A stretch of 64,000 bases of DNA from Macrostomum hystrix (lineage: Eukaryota; Platyhelminthes; Macrostomidae). The notes under the pieces are model-generated. The model saw only the letters and a list, made by a program, of their open reading frames with translations. It did no database searches and was not told the origin of the DNA. How positions within the stretch are numbered: position 1 is the stretch's first letter; each line of letters starts with the position of its first letter. The stretch lies in assembly GCA_950097015.1 (NCBI GenBank), contig CATNEN010000007.1:9735001-9799000 (forward strand). Direction: 5' to 3'. A program made the position numbers and the translations under genes. Of the stretch, positions 11,056 through 22,384 are shown in pieces.

Positions 11056-12013
11056 ATCTTTACTCATCGAAGATTGAGTTTCAAAGGGTGCAGCAAATAT
11101 TGAAGTACATTATCAAACAGGCAATCGAAAATAGTACAATCTAATAACATTATTCTTTCTGATACTACTCAGAGGGCCCTGTGAAGTAGTATTGGACGGA
11201 CACACTTAATATTAAGCAATGTGAACCGCAATGCGCACGTCAAGCGGTAAATGAACGAACTCTAAGGCTTTTTTCTTGTTTCCCAGTGTTCAGCTCTTTG
11301 GAGCTCAATGCGGAGCTGGGGTGTGTTGTAAGTGGCAGTGCGCACCTGTTTACTGTTGCATGAATCATTATTGGGGCTGTTGAGGCAGGAGCAGCCGCCT
11401 CGTATTACTAATAATGTACTATAATATTATATAAGAAGTAAGTGTATCATATGTTTACTAAAAGCTGTGTAGCAGAATTAAGCAAAGACCAATCGATTCG
11501 GTAGGTCCTGCCCCGGACTGCCGATAGCAGAAGCGGAAATTGGATTATAAGAAAAAGAAACAAGCAGAGCTCTGGAATGTTGACGCGGCTTGATAAAACA
11601 GGGCCAGGTGAGGGGCTGGAATGCGGCGGGTCAAGGATGGAATGTCTGGGGGAGCTTTCAGTATAAAAAGCATCACAAATAGGATAAAATACAAAAGCAA
11701 AAAAATAAACCAGAACAGAAGCAAACAGGAGAGCGGAATCTCGCAGAAGACTAAAACAAATTACGCGCGCGCAGATTGAAAATTTGAGTCACAACTAACC
11801 CCGATGAAGTTGCTTGAGTATGTACACAGGATTTGCCATGAGACGATGCGATCAAGGAGAAGGATTAGGAATCATGATTTCATCTCGAATTCAACTGAAT
11901 TCTTGATCAACTGGGCATTTCGCACCATAGGTCACTAGAGTGCTCAGAGCTTCAAGTGTTCATTACTGAAATGTGACAAATTTTAGGCAGTAAAGAGTTC
12001 TCCAGCGACAGTC
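11056..12013. other. 3' flank of the ATPase gene, no gene recognised
   Basis: No coding signal. A TATAAAA at about 11662-11668 on the plus strand has no ORF following it, so I do not call a promoter. Confidence 0.35.
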
Positions 12014-15000
12014 TCAGAAGCTGATGAGAAAGTCCAGCCAGCCGGCCTTGATGCCCGCCGGCATGACCCGCAGCACCAGTTTGCGGATCTCATCGTACAT
12101 GAGGATGAAGAAGCCAAATGGCATGGCCGGCAGCCACCAGGTGAAACGCAGCGGCTCCATCTGCAGCGCCTGGTTCAGGCCGGGAACGTACACCATCACA
12201 ATGGCCAGTCCCGTCTCAAATAGCAGCGAAAAGGTCAGGAAGTGATTCCACATGCCCTGCTGCAGCAGTGAATTGCTGCGAGTCTTGCAGGCCAGTAGGT
12301 TGGCCCACTGCATCACCACAATGCTGGCGAAGAAGGCGGAATGAGCAGTGTACTCAAGCCGTTTCCGCTGGTAGTACGACTGAAAATGGAAAGATGATTA
12401 TGCAAATAGGGAACACTGTCACAGTGGGAGAGCATCTTCAATGTTTGAGCAGTCTTTCACTACTTCTGTGTTTGAGCAGTCTTTAACTACTTCCGTGTTT
12501 GAGCAGTCTTTAACTACTTCCGTGTTTGAGCAGTCTTTAACTACTTCCGTGTTTGAGCAGTCTTTCACTACTTCCGTGTTTGAGCAGTCTTTAACTACTT
12601 CTGTGTTTGAGCAGTCTTTAACTACTTCTGTGTTTGAGCAGTCTTTAACTACTTCTGTGTTTGAGCAGTCTTTAACTACTTCTGTGTTTGAGAAGTCTTT
12701 AACTACTTCAGTGTTTGAGCAGTCTTTAACTACTTCCGCGTTTGAGCAGTCTTTAACTTACTTTAGTCATTGAGCAGTCTTAACTACTTCTGGGTTTTGA
12801 GCAGTCTTTAACTTACTTTTGTAATTAAGCAGTCTTTAACTTACTTTAGTCTTTGAGCAGTCTTTAACTTACTTTAGTCATTGAGCAGTCTTTAAATACT
12901 TCCGTGTTTGAGCAGTCTTTAACTTACTTCCGTAGTTAAGCAGTCCTTAACCACTTTTGACTTTGAGCAGTCCTGAACTACTTCCGGGTTTAGAGCAGTC
13001 TTAAACTACTTCCATATTTGAGCAGCCTTTAACTACTTCCATGTTTGAGCAGTCTTTAACTTACTTCCGTGATTGAGCAGTCTTTAGCTTACTTTAGTCA
13101 TTGAGCAGTCTTTAACTTACTTTAGTCATTGAGCAGTCTTTAACTTACTTTAGTCATTGAGCAGTCTTTAACTAGCTTTAGTCATTGAGCAGTCTTTAGC
13201 TTACTTTAGTCATTGAGCAGTCTTTAACTTACTTTAGTCATTGAGCAGTCTTTAACTTGCTTTAGTCATTGAGCAGTCTTAACTACTTCTGGGTTTTGAG
13301 CAGTCTTTAACTTACTTTTGTAATTAAGCAGTCTTTAACTTACTTGAGTCATTGAGCAGGCTTTAACTTACTTTAGTCATTAAGCAGTCTTTAAATACTT
13401 CCGTGTTTGAGCAGTCTTTAACTACTTCCGTGTTTGAGCAGTCTTTAACTTACTTCCGTAGTTAAGCAGTCCTTAACCACTTTTGACTTTGAGCAGTCCT
13501 GAACTACTTCCGGGTTTAGAGCAGTCTTAAACTACTTCCATGTTTGAGCAGTCTTTAACTACTTCCATGGTTGAGCAGTCTTTAACTACTTCCATGTTTG
13601 AGCAGTCTTTAACTTACTTCCGTGTTTGAGCAGTCTTTAACTTACTTTCGTAATTGAGCAGTCTTTAACTTACTTTAGTCATTGAGCAGTCTTTAACTAC
13701 TTCCGTATTTGAGCAGTCTTTAACTTACTTTCGTAATTGAGCAGTCTTTAACTTACTTTAGTCATTGAGCAGTCTTTAACTACTTCCGTATTTGAGCAGT
13801 CTTTAACTTACTTTCGTAATTGAGCAGTCTTTAACTTACTTTCGTAATTGAGCAGTCTTTAACTTACTTTAGTCATTGAGCAGTCTTTAACTACTTCCGT
13901 ATTTGAGCAGTCTTTAACTACTTTCGTCTTTGAGCAGTCCCGAACTACTTTCGACGTTAAAAGTGCACAGTTACTTATGTGTTTGAGCAGAAGGGAAATG
14001 AGTTTCTTTTCCTTTTTTTGTTCACGAATTCCTGTCGCGCCGAACTCACCCACTCCTGGCCGTAGCTGTCCTCCAGGTCGACGATGCCCTCGCTGTCCCA
14101 GACTCGCCGGATGCCGAAGAGGCGGCGCGGCCAGAAGCCGTTCTCGGACAGCACCACAAAGTAGGTGAAGAACCCGCCGGCAGCCTGCACAATGCCGATG
14201 CGGGCGAAGGCGGAGCTGAGCAGCCGCTCGCTGACCAGCCGGTCGCGGCGCGGATTCCTCGGGTCGCGGCGCATGATGTCGCTCTCAGCCTCCTCGTAGG
14301 CCAGGGAGACGGCAGGGGCCAGGTCGGTGCCCAGGTCGATGCACAGAATGGTGACGGTGCCCAGCGGCAGCGGGATGCTGACCACCAGGAAGGACAGGAA
14401 GCAGATTACCTCTGGCATGTTGGAGGTCAGCGTGTACGCGATGGACTTCTTCAGGTTGTCGAACAGGATGCGTCCCTCTTCGATGCCAGTAACGATGGAG
14501 GCGAAGTTGTCGTCAGCCAACACCATGTCAGCAACCTGGGATTGCGGAGAGATGGAATCGATTACCGCCTGATCTAGAAATCTCATGAATCAGAAATCCC
14601 AAAATCCCATAATAAAAAATCCTATAATCCGTAAATCCCATAATCAAGAAATCCCATAATCCATAAACCCCATAATCCATAAATCCCATAATCCATAAAT
14701 CCCATAACAAAAAATTCCATGATCCGCATCCCGGGACCCCAGAGGTGCCCACCTGCTTGCTGATGTCGCTGCCGGCAAGGCCCATGGCGATGCCGATGTC
14801 GGCCTGTCTCAGCGCCGGCGAGTCGCTGACGCCGTCGCCTGTAACGGCCACCACGTGACCGAGCCGCTGGCAGCTCTCAACAATGACCAGCTTTTGCTGT
14901 GGGGTGGTCCTGGCGAACACGAGCTCGCGGTGGGTGCGCACCAACTCGTCCAGCTGGGCGCTGGTCATCTCGGCCAGGTCGGAGCCGTGGACAACGCAGG

Positions 15001-18000
15001 CGTCCGCCTCGCGAGGATCCACGTGCGACGGATCGACGCCGCGCTCCAAGGCGATGTCCTCGGCGGTCTTGCTGCGGCTGCTGATGATGTCAACGTGACG
15101 AGCGATCGCCTTGGCCGTGATCGGATGGTCGCCAGTCACCATTATCACCTGGAGAGCGCGGACAAATTTATGTTTCGGTAATGCTATTCAAACTATGCTA
15201 CTTTCGACAGCATATTTGTGGATTATGGGTGCGCCAACCAACCTTGATGCCGGCTGTGCGGCACTTCTGCACCGCGTCCGGCACGGAGGCCCTGGGCGGA
15301 TCGATCATGGAGATCAGGCCGATGAAGCGCAGGCCCATGAGCGGGAAGTTCACCTCCTCGGCGTTGAACTCGTACTTCTCGTCGAACTCGTCGGCTGGCA
15401 GGCGGAGGTCGCAGAAGCCGAGGACTCGTTCGCCCTGGCCGCCGAGCTCATTGTAGGCGGCTAGGAAGGTGCGGCGCCACTGGTCGGAGGTCGGCACCTC
15501 GCGGCCGTCGATTAGCAGGTGCGAGCAGCGGTCGAAGATGATCTCCGGGGCGCCCTTCATCACCAGCAGGAAGTTTGAGCCGCGATCGCGCATAACGTGG
15601 ACGGAGGCCTGGGCGGGGAGAGCAGGCGATGAATTTAGGGATAATTTATTGCAATTTAAATCCCAAACCAGGCACGGGACTCACCTGGAACTTGTTGCCG
15701 CTGCTGAAAGGCACCTCGCAGATCTTGGGATGCTGGCGACGAAACTCGGCCACTCCGCCCACGGACCACTCCATATACTTGAGCAGGGCGGACTCGGACG
15801 CGTCGCCGATGCAGTCGCGCTGGACGATGGGCTTGTCCTCTTCGCCGGCTTTGAACTCGGCGCGGTTGCAGAGCATGGCGCAGCGGCTCAGGACTGCGAA
15901 GTCCGGCGATTCCGGCGGCGGGGGAGCAGTGACTTCGCTCATCTGCACCTCGGCGATGCGGCCGCTTTGCCAGGTGTGCGTCACCGTCATGCGGTTCATC
16001 GTCAGCGTGCCTGAAAGGGCGGCCGGACAGTTCAATGCACTCAAAAGCGAACAAAAAAGAAAATAACCAATCTAGCAGACGAACAAATAAATAAATAAAC
16101 AAACAACTACCACAAAATTAACAAATTAGCTGCCAATTAGAATCACACTCACCTGTCTTGTCCGAGCAGATGACACTGGTGGCGCCGAGGGTTTCAACTG
16201 CTTCCAGGTTGCGCACGAAGCAGTTCTTTGAGGCCATGCGCTGGGCGGTTAGGGTCAGGCAGACGGTCACGGTGGCAAGGAGGCCCTCCGGGATGTTCGC
16301 TACGATGATGCCGATGAGGAAGATAATGGATTCCAGCCAGTCGTACTGCATGGCAAAGGAAGCAATGAAGAAGGCGACGCCCATCAACACGGCGATGATG
16401 GTGACGATGCGGATGAAGCGCTCGATCTCACGCCCGATAGGGGTCTGGCGGGCGTCCAGGCCGGATGCCAGGTTGGCGATGCGCCCGATCAGCGTGGCGT
16501 CTCCGGTGCGGATCACAATGCCGACACAAGTGCCTGTGGCGATTGGGAGTGGCGGCAGTCAATAAAGTTAAAGGGAAAACCATTGATTTGACGATCCCAA
16601 CTGGGGATCTGGGAGGTTTGGCGACCCCAACTGGGGATTTGGGAGGTTTGGCGACCCCAACTGGGGATCTGGGAGGTTTGTCGATCCCAACTGGGGATTT
16701 GGGAGGTTTGGCGACCCCAACTGGGGATTTGGGAGGTTTGGCGACCCAACTGGGGATTTGGGAGGTTTGGCGACCCCAACTGGGGATTTGGGAGGTTTGG
16801 CGACCCCAACTGGGGATTTGGGAGGTTTGGCGACCCCAACTGGGGATTTGGGAGGTTTGGCGACCCCAACTGGGGATTTGGGAGGTTTGTCGATCCCAAC
16901 TGGGGAATTGTGACAAATATGACTAAAATTGGGATCTAAGACTTACCCTCAACAGCGTAGGTGGAGAAGAAGGCCAGGTTTTCTGTCTCCAGGGGGTTCT
17001 CGCTGGTGTACTCCTTGGATCGCACCTGTGGATCGGACTCGCCAGTCAGGCAGGAGTTGTCCACCTTGAAGCGCTGGGCGTTGATGATGCGCACATCGGC
17101 TGGCACCTGGTCTCCGGCGTTGATTTCGACAATGTCGCCGCGGACCAGCTGTGAGGTCAGCACACGGCACTTCTCGCCGTCGCGCAGAACCAGTGCCTGC
17201 TGCGGCAGGCTCTCCTTGAATTTGTCGATGATCTGGGCGGACTTGCGCTCCTGTACGGTTTGCGCGATCAGGGCGATAACGGAATTGTGCTTTTTAAAAA
17301 GGTTTTCAGGAAAAGTGCATTTTTATAATCATGAGCCGTTCGATTTCTTGGAAAAAAGCTATTCGACTTTAACTAAACGGCATATTACGAGTATTGTAGG
17401 AAGATCAGTCTCGATTTCACGTCGGTACCGTCATGATCGATCGACACACATACACCAACCAACACTATTTGCAGGCTGCGGGCAATGGCACATCATTTGG
17501 TGACACTAGACCCACCGCCAGCGAGGAAGCAATTCTGCCCGTTCCGCTGACTCCTGAGCACACACGCACACAATTGTGTACACCTGGCCTGAATTTCTCA
17601 TCGTCAGGCAGAGTACACTTTCACTGTGCCTTGGAGGTTGGCACTCAACGGCGTAATCAGCACGTCAAGCCCCCAAGCCTTCTCTCCGCGGCTGCGCCCC
17701 AAATGAATGTGGCCTCGAGGCAAACGCGTTAGACCGCTCGGCCACTTACCCCCAATAAAAATCCTTAGAAAAAACCCGTCAGACTGACCTGATAGTAGGA
17801 GAAGGCGCCCGTAACTATGACAACCACGAACAGCACGATGCCGATGTACAGGTTGTCGCCCGGCGGGCTCTCGTAGGAGCCGGCTTCAACTGCGTAGGCG
17901 ATGAAGCAGAGGATGGCGCCGATCAGCAGCAGCAGGGAGAAACCGCTGAAGACGGTCTTGCAGATGCGGACCCACTGCGGCGCAGCCGAGGGCGGCGTCA

Positions 18001-19275
18001 GCTCGTTGGGCCCCTCCTGCGCCAGTCGGGCATTGGCGTCCTCCTGCGGCAGGCCGTGGGACTCGGAGCTCTGCATGTAGTCCATGAGGGCGGCCAGGTC
18101 CATGCGGTGCTCGTCCATTTCGAATTCCTGGCGCAGGTCGTCTGTGCGGTGGGGCCGTCCAGTGCGGGGCCCCTTCTCACCGCGCAGAGTCTCGGCCCGC
18201 ACAGCCTGTCGGAAGCTGTTGTCCCTCTGGTTTGCAGGGACGAGGGGATTAGTATTGTTATAGGGATTTCGAATTACTGGGAAGAGAGGTTTTGGTTACC
18301 TTGTAGGACATACTAACACTTTACTAATAACGAATAAAACGGGCGACTGGTTAACAGTGATTCTCTTTTCTTTAATCCATGTCTCAATACAAAAAAGTAT
18401 TTTGAGTTGTTTCCTAGATTCGATTTCTTTGTTAAAAAGAAATATTAATCCTTAGTTATTTTCTAGTATACAAATATTGTACACAGCCACTAGATTCTAT
18501 AAAATTTCATATTTGTATTAACAATTTTCTTTTTGCTCCCCTTATAATCATAAGTGTCATTATCTAGTATATAATTTACTGATAGTTAATTATAAACATA
18601 TATTACAACCTATAGTACCGCTTTGTTAAAAGACTATATTCATGTCATGCTGTTTAATTCCCTTTTTAGAATATAAACGATGTTAAAACGAAAGGCAAAA
18701 TCAAATAATTATTTTTTCATTTTTTTCTTCAAAGGTATCAATCACAAGCATAGTAACTCAGTAACTGGAACACAAAATTAAAGAAAATAAATTAAAAAGC
18801 GACAACTGACTGAGCAAAAAAATTCAAATTCTATTTAAGATATTGGCAACGGGTGGGACCACAAAATGCATAAGAGAAACCAGCTAGGACTTAAATCTTA
18901 TACACACTAAATAAAAAATAAAGCAATTTTGAGAACTACTTAGGACAAAAAGTATCCTAGGAGTTTTTTAATTGTAAAGATTAAGAAACTTGTATTAACT
19001 TCTTGTGGAATTAAATACTAGATTTATTCAAATATAGTGAAATAGTTTTACTTGATGAATAAAAAACACCTGGAACCAATTTAATGTATTAATGTTCCTT
19101 CCTTGTGCTTTAGCTGTCAAAAAGATACATTCGTGATTTCGTGCTGCAGCAGAGGGATTAATATAACACTGTCCGCCATCCATTTTGAAACAGTTTTAAT
19201 CTGCTTTCTAATACATAAAATGAAACAAAACATGCATTTGTAGTCATACAACTTAAAACTTACCCCGTCATCCAT
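12014..19275 (-). CDS. ATP1A: Na+/K+-ATPase alpha subunit (P-type ATPase), nine coding exons
   Basis: Catalytic subunit of the plasma-membrane sodium pump. Exons in transcript order: 19275-19264, 18226-17789, 17250-16947, 16533-16153, 16010-15685, 15608-15243, 15148-14753, 14535-14050, 12379-12014. They sum to 3075 nt (1024 aa, the usual family length) with consistent phases and GT-AG ends. Visible: FSYYQ before the actuator domain, [18 protein letters not shown] in M4, the phospho-Asp motif CSDKTGTLT (Asp about 376, split by an intron), LLVMKGAPE nucleotide-binding motif, MVTGDHP, and M6 ILCIDLGTD. Exon 1 codes only four residues (MDDG), as in vertebrate alpha genes. Unusual: GDGVSDSPA where GDGVNDSPA is expected, PEVICFL for PEITPFL in M5, [15 protein letters not shown] in the M1-M2 loop (Glu where ouabain-sensitive pumps have Gln), and a C terminus GWLDFLISF instead of the usual ending in two Tyr. 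The 12-base first exon is the least certain part. Confidence 0.93.
12432..13975. repeat. 26-28 bp minisatellite in the last ATPase intron
   Basis: About 57 units of 'TTGAGCAGTCTTTAACTACT' plus a variable 6-8 bp linker (tccgtgt, ttagtca, ttcgtaa). Linker types cluster into sub-blocks, which indicates segmental duplication of multi-unit blocks. The array fills most of the 1.67-kb intron 12380-14049. Confidence 0.95.
14588..14722. repeat. 16-bp minisatellite in an ATPase intron
   Basis: About eight imperfect copies of 'ATAATCCATAAATCCC' fill most of the 217-bp intron between the exons ending at 14753 and starting at 14535. Confidence 0.85.
16590..16908. repeat. 30-bp minisatellite in an ATPase intron
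   Basis: Ten to eleven copies of a 29-30 bp unit containing the near-palindrome CCCCAACTGGGG and then ATTTGGGAGGTTTGG. It lies inside the intron 16534-16946. Confidence 0.95.
17486..17755 (-). mobile_element. SINE family A copy in an ATPase intron
   Basis: On the minus strand it opens with a tRNA-like head (aagtggccgagcggtctaac) and continues with aggccacattcatttgggg, the 'gagagaaggcttgggggctt' block, 'ggcacagtgaaagtgtac', 'ctgcctgacgatgagaaatt' and 'ctcaggagtcagcgg'. These blocks recur at 19825-20328 and 22385-22580. It sits in intron 17251-17788 in the same orientation as the gene. Confidence 0.75.
18227..19263. other. first intron of the ATPase gene, AT-rich
   Basis: A 1037-bp AT-rich stretch. 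A branch-point-like tactaat precedes the acceptor near 18250. No array, SINE or nested ORF was seen. Confidence 0.5.
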
Positions 19276-19811
19276 TTCCGGGTTATAAACTAGGAAAAAG
19301 ATGTTCCGTTTAGTATTTCGAATTTGTGCCGCTTGTCTTATTTAGCTCCCTTTGGTCAAATATTAAAACAAAACCATTTTCTCTTTTAATTAAAGTAATG
19401 AATTTTATGCGCGAAAAGCATTTTAGGAACTTAAACTTTTTAAATTAGAAATATGGAGTTTTTGTATTCTTGTGGGTAGTTTTAAAATACGACTTTCAAT
19501 AACTCATTTGTTTACAGAAACAGCAATATATAAAATACCATGGACTGAACCTTGAGAGGTTTGTGTTTGAATTGCTAAAACTTAGCAAATGGAAACTGTA
19601 CAGACCAAAAAAATTTTTTAAACAAGCTTCATTGGTTATTTTGTACATACGTCAACTAGAACAGAGTAAGCTAGTCCCATATATATATCAATAAGATGAT
19701 TAGTGTTACTGTTTTCCATACATTTTAATAAATTAGTTTAAACTTTGACTGTCTGTCACGGGACTATTTCAGCTAAGTAGATTGCAATGACCACTATGAG
19801 TAGATAGGTCC
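19276..19811. other. AT-rich upstream flank of the ATPase gene
   Basis: Presumed 5' UTR and promoter region of the minus-strand ATPase gene. No diagnostic promoter motif is convincing in such AT-rich DNA. Confidence 0.35.
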
Positions 19812-20341
19812 TTGGTAGGTTGAAAGGGTAGGTCGGTGGCAGAGCGGTTGTCGCATTTGCCTCGCACCACGGTCCCTAAGTTCGATTCCACGGCGAGGCC
19901 ACATTTATTTGGGCTTGTCGTGCAATTTACGCCCTTGAGGGCCAACCTACAAGGCACAGTGAAATGTACACTGCCTGACAATGAGAAAGTTAGGGCAGAT
20001 GTACACACCTGTGTGAGCGTATGCCTGCGGAATTGTCGCATTTGCCTCGCACCACGGTCCCTAAGTTCGATTCCACGGCGAGGCCACATTTATTTGGGCT
20101 TGTCGTGCAATTTACGCCCTTGAGGGCCAACCTACAAGGCACAGTGAAATGTACACTGCCTGACAATGAGAAAGTTAGGGCAGATGTACACACCTGTGTG
20201 AGCGTATGCCTGCGCGTACAGTATCTGAGTGCATGCGTGCTCAGGAGTCAGCGAAATGGGCAGAATTGCCTCCTCGCAATAATGTACCATTGCCCACAGA
20301 CCTCCTGCAATTATTATTATTATTATTATTGGCAGGTTGAA
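19812..20341 (+). mobile_element. tRNA-derived SINE (family A) with target-site duplication and internal duplication
   Basis: The element body (19825-20328) is flanked by a 13-bp direct repeat with one mismatch: TTGGTAGGTTGAA (19812-19824) and TTGGCAGGTTGAA (20329-20341). It starts with a tRNA-like A box (ggtggcagagcggttgtcgc) and B box (aagttcgattccacgg) and ends with an ATT microsatellite tail (about 20307-20328). A 185-bp segment from the tRNA head through 'gcgtatgcctgcg' is tandemly duplicated (starts 19848 and 20033). SINEs are non-autonomous and depend on a LINE reverse transcriptase in trans. Confidence 0.85.
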
Positions 20342-21430
20342 GAATGAAGATAACAAAAAGACAATAAAAGTGCACCACAGTTAGAGCAATAGAAAGAGGC
20401 CTTTATCATGTATTAACAACAGAATACAATTCAAATTATATTATTTTACTTGATTGTTCTCTAATTACGCTGTTTTATTTCACGTGATATTTACACGTAT
20501 TCAGATAATCTTTTCGCAAAAACAACAAATATACATTCACATGTGGCTTGAATGCACCGTGAAAAGTCGACGATCGATTATGACTATTTCGCAGCATAAT
20601 TTTGTTATAGCTACTGCTGACTCTCTGATGGAGATAGCAGACTATTTGATTGGTATTATTGCTCAGCAAATACGAGTATACACACAGGGGCACAAGCACT
20701 GACTCTCAGTTTATGAGAAGCCTAATTCGCACTTAAAGGTAAAATTTTCATGTGAATTGGACATGAAATATGCATCCACCACTGTAAAAAAACGCCAGCT
20801 AGCACGTCAAAAAAATGCACGTCATTCTCGAAGTGTATTTTTGATTAATCATCCGGAAAGCAGCGGTAGCAACAGCAGCAGCAGCAGTCCCAATGCTATG
20901 GCAGATACAATTTGCTGATCGGTAAAAATTACCCCGCCCTGATGCAGTTGGCAAAACAATGGCAACGATCGGCAATTCATGTCGGCATTGGAATATTCGA
21001 GTGGAGACCTGGCAGAGAATCGACGCTGCTCAGAATGCGAGGCTGCGATTTGGCAATGAAATTCTAAGCGATTTGCCACGCACTTAGGCAGGTCGAATGA
21101 GCTAGGCCCGCATATCTGGCTCCCGCTCCCTGCCATTGTTTTCCATCGCAGCTCTCGCATTGTTTTTTTATAATGCGCTCCGGATCTGCACGCCAGGTCT
21201 CCCCGAAAATGGAAATTCAAATGCGAAGGCGTAGCCAAGAACTCGATCATTGGTTATCATATGCGACTGCCAATAAGAATGACTTTGCAGGGGCAAACTC
21301 TGTGTGGGCTGATCAGGGCCGTAAATTAACGTGTCGCTCTGAGTATTGGCTTGCGCCTGTGGATGCTCCGCACCTCTTTTTGGAACCAGAAGTCACAGTC
21401 GAATCCAGAAGGCTATTCTCGCCGATAGAA
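20342..21430. other. intergenic; upstream region of the neuropeptide gene
   Basis: No gene recognised. The plus-strand frame of the neuropeptide gene is open upstream to 21173, but the sequence before the ATG at 21431 lacks signal-peptide character and is treated as 5' UTR. An AT stretch (tttttttataatg, near 21160) could be a TATA-like element. Confidence 0.35.
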
Positions 21431-22060
21431 ATGAGGACCGGCATGTTGTGCGTCCTGGGTGTCGCCTTCGTCGCTGTGGCCGCTGCTACCGCGGTGTCGT
21501 CGGAGTCGGATCTCGCTTCAAGTGATCAGCTACTGGATCGAATTGACACTGAAGACGGACTGCCGGTTTTGGAGAGGAGAGGCTGGGAGCGAGGCTTTGG
21601 ACTGGAAAAGCGTGGCTGGGAGCGAGGCTCTCGACTGGGAAAGCGCGGCTGGGAACGAGGCTCTCGACTGGGAAAGCGCGGCTGGGAACGAGGCTCTCGA
21701 CTGGGAAAGCGCGGCTGGGAACGAGGCTCTCGACTGGGAAAGCGCGGCTGGGAACGAGGCTCTCGACTGGGAAAGCGCGGCTGGGAACGAGGCTCTCGAC
21801 TGGGAAAGCGCGGCTGGGAGCGAGGCTCTCGACTGGGAAAGCGCGGCTGGGAGCGAGGCTCTCGACTGGGAAAGCGCGGCTGGGAGCGAGGCTCTCGACT
21901 GGGAAAGCGCGGCTGGGAGCGAGGCTCTCGACTGGGAAAGCGCGGCTGGGAGCGAGGCTCTCGACTGGGAAAGCGCGGCTGGGAACGAGGCTCTCGACTG
22001 GGAAATCGCGGCTGGGAGCGAGGCTCTCGACTAGGAAAGCGCGAAAACATCTATGTGTAA
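21431..22060 (+). CDS. neuropeptide precursor with 14 tandem GWERG-peptides (predicted GWERGSRL-amide)
   Basis: A single exon encoding 209 aa. Residues 1-23 form a signal peptide (MRTGMLCVLGVAFVAVAAAT). After an acidic spacer and a dibasic LERR come fourteen 11-residue units with no spacers: one GWERGFGLEKR, eleven GWERGSRLGKR, one GWERGSRLGNR, one final GWERGSRLGKR, then ENIYV. Cleavage at Lys-Arg followed by amidation on Gly predicts at least twelve copies of the octapeptide amide GWERGSRL-NH2. The first unit lacks the Gly donor and the 13th has lost the Lys of the cleavage site. The family architecture (signal peptide, repeated peptide-GKR) is that of a regulated-secretory neuropeptide or peptide hormone. 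I do not recognise the peptide as a known family; RL-amide endings occur in myomodulin-like peptides, but the rest does not match. The repeat DNA is a 33-bp array with almost no synonymous divergence. Confidence 0.88.
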   Translation: MRTGMLCVLGVAFVAVAAATAVSSESDLASSDQLLDRIDTEDGLPVLERRGWERGFGLEKRGWERGSRLGKRGWERGSRLGKRGWERGSRLGKRGWERGSRLGKRGWERGSRLGKRGWERGSRLGKRGWERGSRLGKRGWERGSRLGKRGWERGSRLGKRGWERGSRLGKRGWERGSRLGKRGWERGSRLGNRGWERGSRLGKRENIYV

Positions 22061-22170
22061 CGATCGGACCGTCTGACTAGATCCGTAAATAGTTTTGAAC
22101 ATTTAAATTTAGACCCTGGCTTACAGTTGAAACTCAATCTAATGAAAGCTGCACCACGTGGTCATTGGCA

Positions 22171-22176
22171 AATAAA
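22171..22176 (+). terminator. putative poly(A) signal of the neuropeptide gene
   Basis: AATAAA lies 110 bp after the stop codon. Confidence 0.4.
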
Positions 22177-22384
22177 CAAAGACGTGAACTATTTTTACTT
22201 GCCAATCGAAGTCCCTTGGCACGCACAGACTCGCACTGACTTGCAATTTCTTAATCGGAGAGTTAGCCAAATTCTTTGCTACATTTCGAGAATTAGTGTG
22301 TGGCTTCACGATTTTAAATTTGCTAATTGCCAAAGTACGAAGAGGCTCTGGTTCAGTGGCGGAGCACTAAAGTCCCTGAGCCCG

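Noticed and set aside
11655-11675. Plus-strand TATA-box promoter
   Set aside because: TATAAAA is present but no plus-strand gene or exon follows within several kilobases.
21173-21430. Upstream extension of the neuropeptide ORF
   Set aside because: The added residues are polar with no signal-peptide character, whereas the Met at 21431 begins a textbook signal peptide.
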